Below are positions 46,621 to 56,497 of a DNA stretch of 64,000 bases, one piece after another. Origin of the DNA: Asterias rubens (taxonomy: Eukaryota > Echinodermata > Asteroidea > Forcipulatida > Asteriidae); the NCBI RefSeq assembly GCF_902459465.1, contig NC_047062.1, forward strand, positions 30,870,673 through 30,934,672. The letters run 5' to 3'. Numbering within the stretch: the stretch's first letter is position 1; every line of letters starts with the position of its first letter. Both the position numbers and the translations under genes were made by a program. The notes under the pieces are model-generated. The model made no database searches. It was not told the DNA's origin and was given only the letters and a program-made list of their open reading frames with translations.

Positions 46621-49600
46621 TCTTGTATTTTTGACTGGAACTTGAGAAGTAGAAGTCTACGCCTCGGGTTTGCTGTCTCTGCTCGGGGCCTCTGCCGCTT
46701 TTTCCTCTTTCCTAAAATCAGACGAGATAAAATGAAGTACATGAGAATTCAATTGAGACAAGGTGATTAGTTTGAACCCAATTAAACACAGGTGAAATCG
46801 GTGAATGGGCAAAACACAAATGATATTTTGCAATTCACGGTGAATGCAGAACTCACATTGTTCTGAAAAGAGAAGAAAATCCCATAAGAACCTTTGTCTT
46901 GCCTTTGTCAAAGCAGGGTTTCATTGTGACATTGATATTCTCAAAGAAAATGTATTGCCCTGAGTGCTGAAAAGTTATGGGGAAAAAAATAAGGTAAAAG
47001 AATTAATGATACCGACATAAAATGGTAACTTGTGGACAACTGACCACTCGGGCAGATATTTGTTGAAGCAAGAATTGAACAGCTTTTGGTATTGTATGTA
47101 ACACACCAACCTGAGTTCTGATATGCTTTGCCCATTCTGGAGCTTTGACAACCGGCATGGGATAGGTGTGTCCCAAAGTCACCTCGCACTTCATTAGCAT
47201 AGAGCTGCTGAGGGCCCAGGGGGTGTGAATGGCTCCTCCCTTAATAGCTTGTAGTTCAGGTATCCAGCTTCTGATGTAGTCACCCTGTGGAACAAGAACA
47301 TCAATATTAGTGGTGTTTTTTTTACAGTGTGCTTCCAACAGCATGACCCCTGGTCACTGGGCCATAATTAATTCCTGCTACTCTGCTAAATCAATCACAA
47401 GAACCAACTCTGCCCTCGCAGGTACCCATTTACCCTTAGGTGGAGAGAAGCAATTATAGTCGAGTGTCTTGCTCAGTGTCACAAACAGGATTCGAACCCA
47501 CACTCTACTGAACTCTCAGTTTGAGTTCAGTGCTCTTATCCGCCCGGCCACAACAGCCACATAATCCAGTGAGTGTTTGTGCAAACGTCTTTGCATGTGC
47601 GAGTCCCAAGCTTACAGGATGGCAGGAGTCACTAATCACATGCCTAACCTGGCAGGCTTCAAACAACGTGTGCATTTTAAACTGGCAGAGGGCACTTTAA
47701 ATCTAGCTCTACATTTAAAATATACCTGTGCATCGTAGTCTAGTCCTTGTTTGACCATGTTGAACTTCCTGGCTGGTCGTGGGTCAGTGCCAACACCAGC
47801 GCAGTATAACCAGTTGCCATAGTTACTGCATACATCATGATCAATCTGTCAATCAAATGATAAAATAAAAAGGACATTCATGCAAAATGACTATAAACAA
47901 AATTACTTTGTTTCAATGGCGTAACCAGAGGGGGGGGGGGGGGGCAAGGGGGGGGGATTGGGAGCTTATACAGGCCTTTTTGCCTATACCAATGGGCTCA
48001 ATCCTCCAATGTCCTCCTCTCCTATGTCACTCAATGCATAAATGTTTGGACTGGGATAAGATTGGAATGCATGCCTCAATGAGAAGCAGTTGTCATTTGG
48101 GCCTACAACCCAGTAAGACTTGATGAAATTGATACGTAATAAAAACATATATTTTATTTGGTCCAAACTTACCAGCAGATGTTCAAACCATTCTGCCCCT
48201 AGCCTCCAGTCCAGTTTAAGATCTTTAGTTAGGAAGCTTGCCACGTTCTGCCTGCCTCTGTTGGACATGAACCCAGTGGTAGCCAACTCTCTCATATTGG
48301 CGTCTACAAACGGTACCCCCGTCTTACCCTCTCGCCATGCGTCAAAAAGCTTCTGGTTCTCCTGCCACTCCCTGTGTTTACCTAGAAGGCCTGAAGGGTC
48401 AACCAAACAGATTAGGTAATTGGCTTTACTCATGGGTTTGAGAGTCAATGCTAAGCCGTGTCCGAAACAGCCACTTTGGCTACAGCTACGGCTAGATCAG
48501 TGCGTCGGCCAATGTTGAAGAACAGGCAGGCACGTCAATCTAGCTGTAGCTGTAGCCGAAGTCACTGTTTCAGACACGGCCTCAACCTGGAACTTGGAAC
48601 CAGACCTTAAGCAGAGCAGCCATGATTTGTATCTTGCAATCAGGAAGATTTTGTACAACAATTCAGAGAGATATTTAGAATTACTTTCAACATTGTAGGA
48701 AAAAAAGTCTTGATAGTCAGGACGTTTTCTCAAATCAAATTCTGCAGAATCAGGAAATGTTTGCAGCTCTGCTAAGAAAGTGTAAAAAAAGAATTGAAGC
48801 TTTGCATGGTGTAGAAATCAATGTTGTATGTCTCAATATCAAGACCCTATGAGAGGGTCTTACTCTTAGTGTTTTGTTTTTTACCCCCGGATGGTGGCAC
48901 AGCTAGTTCTCTGCAAACTTACCACTAAGGTAGAAGAGACGATCCCCGAATTTGAGGGCCACAAACTTGAAATAATCCCTCCAGAGCAGCTCAAAGATCA
49001 CCCTGAATCACAACAAAGAAAGAAGGTTGGACAGTTTAAAGGAGGTAAAGTTTGGTTTTGTGATGCACTCCTTTTCCAAGGTTTATCTAAAAGTCACCTC
49101 AGCTTATACATACCAGTAAGTTGATTGGTTTGTTTTTCGTTCCTTCTCGTATCTCTTGATTTCTTCATATATTTTCCGCGGTGATAGACATCCTAGAGCC
49201 AGCCTGGGAATGGAAAAGACAAATCGATAATAAGCTTGGGCGGTTCCTTCGGTTACCCGGTTCTACCCGGTTCCAAATTGAAAACCGGACCGGCGGTTCC
49301 ACTCTTCTGTGGAACCGGGTACCCGCTTTTGTCGGTTCCGATTTTAAAAGACCGAGTCCCAACTATAAAAGGCTCTGTGGAGCCGATCCTGCGACGAACC
49401 GGCTCTAAAAATTGAGGCTTGATGTTGAAAGCGGTGACCGCAGATACAGTGTGCAAAGGCTTCAAGCCGACATGAGTATCAACTATCACGTGTGGCTGCA
49501 TACACAGTGCACAGCCCCCTCCAATGCATAGGCATCTATACATGTATATCTCATGCATATACATGTACATGTACAGAGTCCAAAGTCCAAATAGACAGCA

Positions 49601-52600
49601 CGTTGTGATTGGCTGCCGATATATCCATATTCATAAAAGCTTGCCCCATGCACAAGTACTGTATGCATGTACATCATGTACACTTGTATGTACAGAGACG
49701 ACACACTGCATGCACTACGGATGTACTGCACTACGGACGTACTGCACTACGGACGTACTCTGCTACACAACGGACGTACTGCCGGCTAAATCAAAGACTT
49801 GTTTAAATGCAGGGAGAATAGGTGCTCGGTGGCACGATGTCTGATTGACTTGGGGTGGGTATTCTGGTATTTTCGTTAAAAATAGATCGGCTCCAATTGT
49901 GTGTGTGTGAGCTCGGGACCGATGTCTGATTAACTTGGTTATTTTCAGTTAAAACAGATCGGCTCAATTGTATGTGTGTGAGCTCGGGACGGGCGGCTTA
50001 TGTTTTATATTGAATTGGAACCGGGTATGTCTCAGAACCGAGCTTTTTTTCGGAACCGGAACCGGGCCCCAAATTTCTGGAACCGCCCAAGCTTAATCAA
50101 TAACAACTCAAACGATCATGAGACAAGACTCAATGTAGAAATATTCCATAATGTTGTGGGCTACTAAGACTTCCTTTGGACTAATACAGGGCATGTTACT
50201 TTAAAGGGGCACATTGCCTTTGGAAGGGGCACTTCGGGCTTTAAAAGCATTTACTATTAAATGAACATGGTTGGAACTACAATCTAAAAGTAGAATTTAA
50301 TGATTCACACACATACATGTATGCCTCGTGTGGTTTTCCTTTTCCCAGTTTACTTTGTGATCTGACCTGGGGCCGGTTTCACAAAGCAATCAAACTCATC
50401 GCAAGACAAATTTTCAGTATCACCATAGTGATCTGCATTGTGACATCACACTTAACTTTTAGCAACTATGATTGATTTGCAGTTACGATCAATCGAAGAT
50501 TTTTGTGAAATCGGCCCATGGTCCACGATTTTGTGGAGCAAAATATTGGATTTGAAATAAATGGCACAAGCCTGGGTAGGTTTAGCTTACCAAGAGGAGA
50601 ATTTGGTGGAATAATCGGGGCCTATTAGTCCGTTACGAGTCTCCTTGTATGACGCTATATAGTCCTTTAAGACAAACACAATATGCAGCCATTAACATTC
50701 AACTAAAAAGGAACTGGAAACCTTTGGTTATTGTCAAAGACCAGTCTTCTCACTTTGTGTATCACAACATATGCACAAAATAAATTTAATTCAACTGGGC
50801 GTCAAAGTTGCGAGAGAATAATGGAAGAAAAAACACCCTTGTGGCACAAGTTGTGTGCTTTCAGATGCCTTGAATTTGAGACCTCAGCTAAGGTCTCAAC
50901 TGAGGTCTCAAATTCAATTCAAATATTATAGTGAAAAATTACTTCTTTCTCAAAAATTACAATACTTCAGAGGGAGCCTTTTCTCACAATGTTTAATAAA
51001 ACCAGGCAGTAAAATACACTGTGTATTTTGTCCCGTTTATATTTTTTTATACACATGTAGTTTCCTGTCACGTTAATAATTTTGTGATATTTATCGTTGA
51101 TGCACACGAGAAGGCAATTTTCATATTTTTTAACGTGGTGTTTATAATAAACTGAATGGAATTGAATTGAATGTCTGGTTCACTAAGCAGCTGTCTTAAA
51201 TGAAGTACTGAAGGTTTTATGTGAAGAGCATTAAACTTACATGATCCCAGAAGTAATGTTGAATTCTTGCAAGGGCCTGTCTCTCACCACCTCCATAAGG
51301 GAATGCAGTACGTGGATCCTGGGCTGGTTCTGTATAGAGGAGAGGAAGGATTAGATTTGAAATCGAGTCAAAGATACTTCTTTATCCATGCTACTCCCGG
51401 GGTCGATTTCACAAAGCAATAAAATCCAAATTGTCAGTATTATCATAGTGATTTGTATTGTGACATCATACTTTACTAAGCAACTACGATTGATTTGCAG
51501 TTAGGATAAATCTTGGTCATGTTCAAAACAATTCCCGGTGAGGTGACCAGCCATTTAAAAAAAATTTAACTGCACCGATTATGGTCAGAAAAGTAGGAGG
51601 GTTGACCTTGTGATGTGCTGATGCATTCATCACAGAACTTAATATTGCAGGCTGTAATTGTTGAGCTATCATTTAAAAGAAACAGTGGATGGAAGTGAAT
51701 GGTCATACAGTAGGAGGGTTGACAGTGTACTGCATATTCACATTCACCACATGATTTAACATTTCAGGCAGGTAAAGTTTATTTATTATTCAAAACCACA
51801 GAAGATGATATGGAATGGTCAGACAATGGTCGGACCAGGGTTATGCAATCAGATGGGGATCCATTGATTTTACGTCCTCTGTGGTCCCATTACCTTTCAT
51901 TCCATACTCCTCCATTGTAGGTATACAGCCTGGGTCTACACCAGTTGGTAGTGGTTTCAGCCTACTGGGCATGGACAACGTTGGACGGACTCTTGACTGA
52001 TTTTCAGTCCTCTTGCGGAACTCTGTGAACACATTTGGTAATCTGGGAGGAAAAAAACAGTTTAAAGGCATTAAACAGGATTTAACACAAGTAGCCCCCG
52101 AGGGTGATGTTTCATCAGACTCTCACACCTAAGAATCATTTACCATCAATGCTAACGATCTACACAACAGTGGTTGAGTGGATAAGAACATAGGACTCAA
52201 GCTCTGGTGTTTTTTTATCAGCAGAGTGTCATGTGTGTACTGTCGGTTCGAGTCCCGGTCGTAGCACTTATGTCCTTGAGCCAGACACTCAACCATTATT
52301 GCTTTGTCCTTCGGATGGGTTGAAAGCCGAAGGTCGTGTGTTCTGTAATGCATGTAAAGAACCCAGTGCACTTATATCATAAAGACAAGGTGTTCGCCCC
52401 ATGTGTTCCTGGTCTAATCGTAAGCATATTGTGCCACAGCACCATTCAGGCCTGATACTTCACGGAGGCAACGGAGGCGATTGCCTCCGTTGCCCCTTGC
52501 CATTGCCTTGGTGCCCTTGAAATGCTCCAGTAGAAATTTAAAATTTCCTCATAGGGTGCCCTTTGCTTAAGAGAAACAGCCTTGGTGCCCTTGCCTTTTC

Positions 52601-55600
52601 AAAAACGAAGCATACAGGCCTGACCATTACACAATGCTATTAAAGGAATAGGTCTCATACTTCAAAAACGTAGCTCCACAAATCTTGCAGGACAAGATAA
52701 CTGAGTGCTTTGCAGGCCTGTAGAGTGTGCTTCGTTAGGATACACTATGAGGAAATTTTAAATTTATACTAGAGCATTTCAAGGGCACCAAGGGGCGGGG
52801 AGGCATTCGCCTTACTTCCTTGAAGTATCAGGCTTGGCTTTGAAATGCCCCTCAGGGTGTGATCAAGCGCTATACAAGAACATAGTATTATCAGTAGTAT
52901 TAGCCTAGCATGATCTTACTGTGGTATTCTGAATGGTATGTCCTCTTTGTGGTAGAGAGTTGAACCCCAGACTTTGTGGACGGGAACCTGGCAGGATTTC
53001 TCTACAGCTCTTTCTACATCCGTCTCCTCTCTAGTTGCCTAAGATATAAATGTGAAGAATCCTGTTGGTAAGTCAATACGTTACACTTTGCAGGCCTGAT
53101 ACTTAAAGGCAGTGGACACTAAGCTTGGGCGATATCGATTTATTTTATTCACGATATATCGCCGACAATATATCGCGATATTCGATATAATCAGTCTTAA
53201 AACTCCAAGTGAAAGTTGTAGAAAAGACAGTCCAGGCATAAGAGAGGTGTTCTAATGACCTATTCTTCCGGTTTTACTTCAAACCTATGAGGTGCAAGAT
53301 GTCTCAGCTAGCAAATACATCGCGGTATTTAATCGATATATCGATATATTGCGATGATCGCGATATATTGCGATATATCGCGATATATCGATATTTCGAT
53401 TAAAACCAAATCCATCCGATATCGAAATCGTGTCCAAATTAATATCGCGATATTCGATAATATCGTGATATCGCCCAAGCTTAGTGGACACTATTGGTAA
53501 TTACTAAAAATAATTATTAGCATAAAACCTCACTTGGTAATGAGTAATAGAGAGCTGTTGATAGTATACAACATTGTGAGAAACGGCTCCCTCTGAAGTA
53601 ACGTAGTTTTCGAGACAGAAGTAATTTCCCAGGATTTGATTTTGAGGTCTCGAAATCAAGCATCTGAAAGCACACAACTTCTTAGGGTGTTTTTTCTTCT
53701 ATTATTATCTCGCAACTTCACTGACCAATTCAGCTCAAATTTTCAGCTCAAGGTATGTTTTTTTCATACATACATGTATGTTGAGATACACCAAGTGAGG
53801 AGACTGGTCATTTACAATTACCAATAGTGTCCAGTGTCTTTAAGGAGGCAACGGAGGCGATTGCCTCCATGCCCCCTGGTCATTGCATTGGTGCCCTTGA
53901 AATGCCCCAGTAGAAATTTACAACTTCTTCATGCCTTGGTGCTATTGTCCTTTCAGTTGTGGCATGACGAAAGTAATTATCATCAACGGACTAAAAGCGG
54001 CTCTCATAAAGAAAATTGCTCTATGATTTTAACTTTTTGTTCTCTAAAAAAGAAATTGACGGCTAATGAAGCTGAAAATTCTACAGGTAAACTATATGAC
54101 ATATATCTTCATTCACAGAGATTTAGAATTCAGATCACGACAAAAACTTCACATGATCTACAAAAGTAAACGGCGGCTATCCACTGATCAATAATAAGTT
54201 TCAGTGAATAAATCAATAAATACAAATGGTATCTAACGAACATTGATTATAATGTCTAAAGGCACACAGTTTACACCAACCTCTTGCTGTAGTGCTACTG
54301 CTTTGACGTTCTCTTTACCTAGCTGGCTGATCAAGTTGGTAATAACTTTCTCAGGTTCACCTCTACTGACAACCAGTTCACTGGAGGAGATATCAAATCA
54401 ATACAAGCTTAGAAAATGTGTTCAAGCAGCCTTCAGGAAATATTCTAAATTATGGGAAAGGCTGGATTTGACAAAGATTTAAAAGACTAGTGTTATTATA
54501 GGACTAGCCTAAAATTTTAAACCTCCAAGGAAATGTCCTTTATTAACCTTACCCTTTGTGAAATCGACCCCATGAATCATGAGCTACTTTATCAACAGTA
54601 AGGGACAAATTCGACGACCAATTGAGCTCAAATTTTCACAGGTTTGTTATTTCATGCATATTTTGAGATCCACCAAGTGAGAAGACTGGTCTTTGACAAT
54701 TACCAAAAGTGTTTAGGGATTTGGCCCCATGTAATAAATGGGTCTTATTATTTCAAGCATAGCTCTGCATACAATGTACATTGGTAGACAAAACAATGAG
54801 CACTTTCAGACATACCTGGGTTAAAGGCACCAGACACATTTTGGTTATTGTCAAAGATGCAGTATTCTCACTTGGTGAATGAATCCAAACAATGCATAAC
54901 AAAATAACAAACACTGTGAAAACTCGGGCTCAATTGGTCATTGATTTTGCAAGAGAATAATTTAAGAAAAACACCCTTGTTGCATTACTTTGTGTTCTTT
55001 CAAATTCATAATAAAATGCCAAAGCCGAAGTCTTTTTATATTTGAGTAAGAAATTACCTCTTTCTCAAAAACTACGCTATCAACAGCTCTCCATTGCTTG
55101 TAACCAAGTAACTTTTATGCTAACAGTTATTTTAAATAATAACACCATAGTGCCTTTAAATGACAGAAAATTTAATACTGAAAATAAAAGTGAAGTTGTG
55201 ATGTGAGGAAGTTTTGGGGAATTTTGTCTAATCAAGGGGATGAAATTTTTGCTAAGATTCTATGTAATAAAATAAATATTCCTATCACCTGCCAACACTC
55301 TTGAGGGAATCCTTCAGATCATGCAAGGTTTGCAGTAAGAACTTGAGACGATGTGGTCCAGTCTTGGGGAAGGAGTAATGCCACGTACCGCTGTAATGAC
55401 GAGGGTCTAAACAGTACAACGGTACAACAAAGTCTGCATTCAGATGGGCCCAGTGTAACACCTAGAAATCAGGACGTAAAATAAAAAAATTAAAAAACTG
55501 ACTGATGGCCGAAACTGTGTATTTATAACTTAATAAGAAATTTTACATTTTGTAATTTTATGAATATAATTTCAACATAAATTCAAGAGCTATAACTTAC

Positions 55601-56306
55601 AATAGAAAAATATTTGTACAAACAATCAGTTGAATAAGTTTCCTGATTTGCCCCCTTTTAAAATCTTCAATTCAACCATACCAAACATAAAAGTATAAAC
55701 AGATTAAACTATAAAAGTTAAACTCACAACTGCCTTAAAAACGTCACAAAAGATTTTCAATATCTGCATGATCTCAGGCAACATGATCATACAATAATTT
55801 GTAAAACCGCAAGTGTGACTTAATTAATAATTAATTGTATTTTTAATATAATAGCCTATCCCTAGCCTAGGCAATAGGTTGTAACCGTGCAGGATGAAAA
55901 TGAGACTATTATAATTTTATAAATTTTAAAAAATAATAAATAAAATTATTAATAAACTTGAAATTGAATGAATCAAACTGCAAACAACAAACCACTCACG
56001 TCACTGTTCTGTCATTTTAATTGTTGAGGTGGTAGAGAGGTGGAATTCGGAAAGCTGGACAAGTATGCAATAAACGAAAAACCGATAGCGCCCCCCGGTC
56101 CGCCCCCTTTAAACATTATGACCAGCAACATCCCCAGCGCGACCCCCCAGCGCTGTACAGATCTGATGTTGCAGGTTGCAGTTTATTTTTATTTTTTTAG
56201 GTTGCACACTTTGTTGCAGCCCGACACAAGTCTTACTCACCTCATTATCATGATACCTTAAGTCATTTCTCAGTAAGCATATGATAGTCTTCAATTTGGT
56301 CGACAT
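46616..56306 (-). CDS. CRY-DASH: DASH-type cryptochrome (complete, 13 exons)
   Basis: Minus-strand exons in coding order: 56306-56241, 55461-55289, 54380-54281, 53038-52920, 52042-51894, 51329-51241, 50664-50591, 49203-49114, 49002-48923, 48390-48173, 47845-47726, 47284-47111, 46711-46616. All junctions are GT-AG with matching phases, and the 1548 nt give 515 codons plus TAA, the usual CRY-DASH size. Diagnostic parts: [15 protein letters not shown] (Rossmann start), [17 protein letters not shown] and LALGCLSPR (FAD region), [73 protein letters not shown] and the C-terminal [16 protein letters not shown]. The family binds FAD and a folate antenna, repairs single-stranded pyrimidine dimers and may sense blue light. 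Several introns carry transposons. ATG 56306 is preferred; an in-frame ATG at 56330 is possible. Confidence 0.96.
47345..47560 (-). mobile_element. tRNA-derived SINE with A and B boxes
   Basis: On the minus strand it starts GTTGTGGCCGGGCGGATAAG (A box), followed about 45 bp later by GGGTTCGAATCCTG (B box), then a body containing CTCCACCTAAGG and GGTACCTGCGAGGG. It lies in CRY-DASH intron 11. Confidence 0.7.
48453..48588. mobile_element. Small TIR element (CCGTGTCYGAAACAG)
   Basis: The left end GCCGTGTCCGAAACAGCCAC and right end GTCACTGTTTCAGACACGGC are inverted repeats. They are followed inward by GGCTACAGCTACGGCTAGAT and its near complement. About 135 bp, no coding content, in CRY-DASH intron 9. 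Confidence 0.65.
49232..50094. mobile_element. 863-bp TIR element with AAGCTTGGGC ends
   Basis: The termini AAGCTTGGGCGGTTCC and GGAACCGCCCAAGCTT are perfect inverted repeats. The flanks AATCGATAAT and AATCAATAAC form a probable 10-bp target duplication (8 of 10 match). The interior is full of CGGTTCC/GGAACCG words and contains a 16-bp tandem repeat (GCACTACGGACGTACT, about 49722-49770). No transposase frame was seen. It sits in CRY-DASH intron 7, starting 28 bp from the exon 8 boundary. Confidence 0.7.
50369..50520. mobile_element. Small TIR element (GGCCGGTTTCACAAAG)
   Basis: The ends GGGGCCGGTTTCACAAAGCA and TTTTTGTGAAATCGGCCC are imperfect inverted repeats. A shorter relative with GGGTCGATTTCACAAAGCAA lies at about 51399-51515. 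It appears inserted in a diverged family C-like element that begins near 50205 (GGGGCACATTGCCTTTGG). Confidence 0.55.
50704..51000 (+). mobile_element. MITE family A, right end missing
   Basis: Contains ATTGTCAAAGACCAGTCTTC, the GAGACCTC/GAGGTCTC pair and AGAGGGAGCCTTTTCTCACA, but lacks the right terminus. Lies in CRY-DASH intron 6. Confidence 0.7.
51585..51800. repeat. Imperfect tandem duplication in CRY-DASH intron 5
   Basis: The phrase AGTAGGAGGGTTGAC recurs about 117 bp apart (51592 and 51709). It is followed by related text: a CACA-rich stretch, then AACTTAATATTGCAGGC versus GATTTAACATTTCAGGC. Origin unknown. Confidence 0.5.
52155..52910 (+). mobile_element. tRNA-derived SINE split by a TIR element
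   Basis: The left part has an A box (GTGGTTGAGTGGATAAG) and a B box (GGTTCGAGTCCCGG) and runs to about 52446. The 3' tail (GTGTGATCAAGCGCTATACA, then an ATTATCAGTAGTATT tail) resumes at about 52847. The gap is filled by the element at 52447-52846. Lies in CRY-DASH intron 4. Confidence 0.65.
52447..52846. mobile_element. MITE family D (GCCTGATACTTC ends)
   Basis: The ends AGGCCTGATACTTCACGGAG and CTTGAAGTATCAGGCTT are inverted repeats. The inner words GGTGCCCTTGAAATGCTCCA and GGCACCAAGG are also inverted. Related copies or fragments lie at 53843-53965, 61325-61485 and 62853-63245. Confidence 0.65.
53104..53842 (-). mobile_element. MITE family A split by another element
   Basis: In reverse orientation: AAAGGCAGTGGACACT at the left, then the inserted element 53121-53482, then the rest from AGTGGACACTATTGG at 53483 to AGTGTCCAGTGTCTTTAA. 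All family hallmarks are present. Lies in CRY-DASH intron 3. Confidence 0.85.
53121..53482. mobile_element. 362-bp TIR element with AAGCTTGGGC ends and 10-bp target duplication
   Basis: The ends AAGCTTGGGCGATATCGAT and ATATCGCCCAAGCTT are inverted repeats. The flanking 10-mer AGTGGACACT is perfectly duplicated (53111-53120 and 53483-53492), and the host sequence is a known repeat, so the boundaries are exact. The interior is dominated by ATATCG/CGATAT words, with a unique centre at about 53190-53320. Confidence 0.88.
53843..53965. mobile_element. MITE family D fragment
   Basis: GGAGGCAACGGAGGCGATTG and GGTGCCCTTGAAATGCCCCA match the left half of the element at 52447. Confidence 0.6.
54595..54715 (-). 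mobile_element. MITE family A fragment
   Basis: Reverse-orientation end with GAGCTCAAATTTTCACAGGT and AGTGAGAAGACTGGTCTTTG, ending near CAATTACCAAAAGTGT. Confidence 0.7.
54823..55161 (+). mobile_element. MITE family A, diverged copy
   Basis: Starts TTAAAGGCACCAGACACATT, ends CACCATAGTGCCTTTAAA, and retains ATTGTCAAAGATGCAGT and AACACCCTTGT. Older than the other copies. Lies in CRY-DASH intron 2. Confidence 0.65.
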
Positions 56307-56497
56307 CTTGATGTTTTTCCTGAGCCACAATGGCCGAAAATTGTGTGTTTTTACTCAGTTCTTGTAACTCTTTGACGAGTATGACATGCCTCGGCTTACG
56401 TAATGTAAACCAGCCGCAAATTGGACCTACAAATGCAAGCCGTATATTCAGGCCTAGATCTAGATCCAATTAGCGGCTAGCCTCTGAGCTTCTAAAA
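56307..56497. promoter_or_regulatory. Shared head-to-head promoter of CRY-DASH and MRPS18A
   Basis: The two start codons are 191 bp apart on opposite strands, so both genes must use this short segment and their own 5' UTRs. No TATA box is obvious. Seen: ACGTAATGTAAAC, a GCCTAGATCTAGATCC palindrome-like stretch, and AAAATGGCGAC at the MRPS18A start, which resembles a YY1 site at the initiator. Confidence 0.6.

Noticed and set aside
46657-46911. 84-codon minus frame ending in SKPEA as the CRY-DASH C terminus
   Set aside because: Splice phase from exon 12 sets a different frame, which gives the family-typical RGVDFYF ending and a TAA at 46616.
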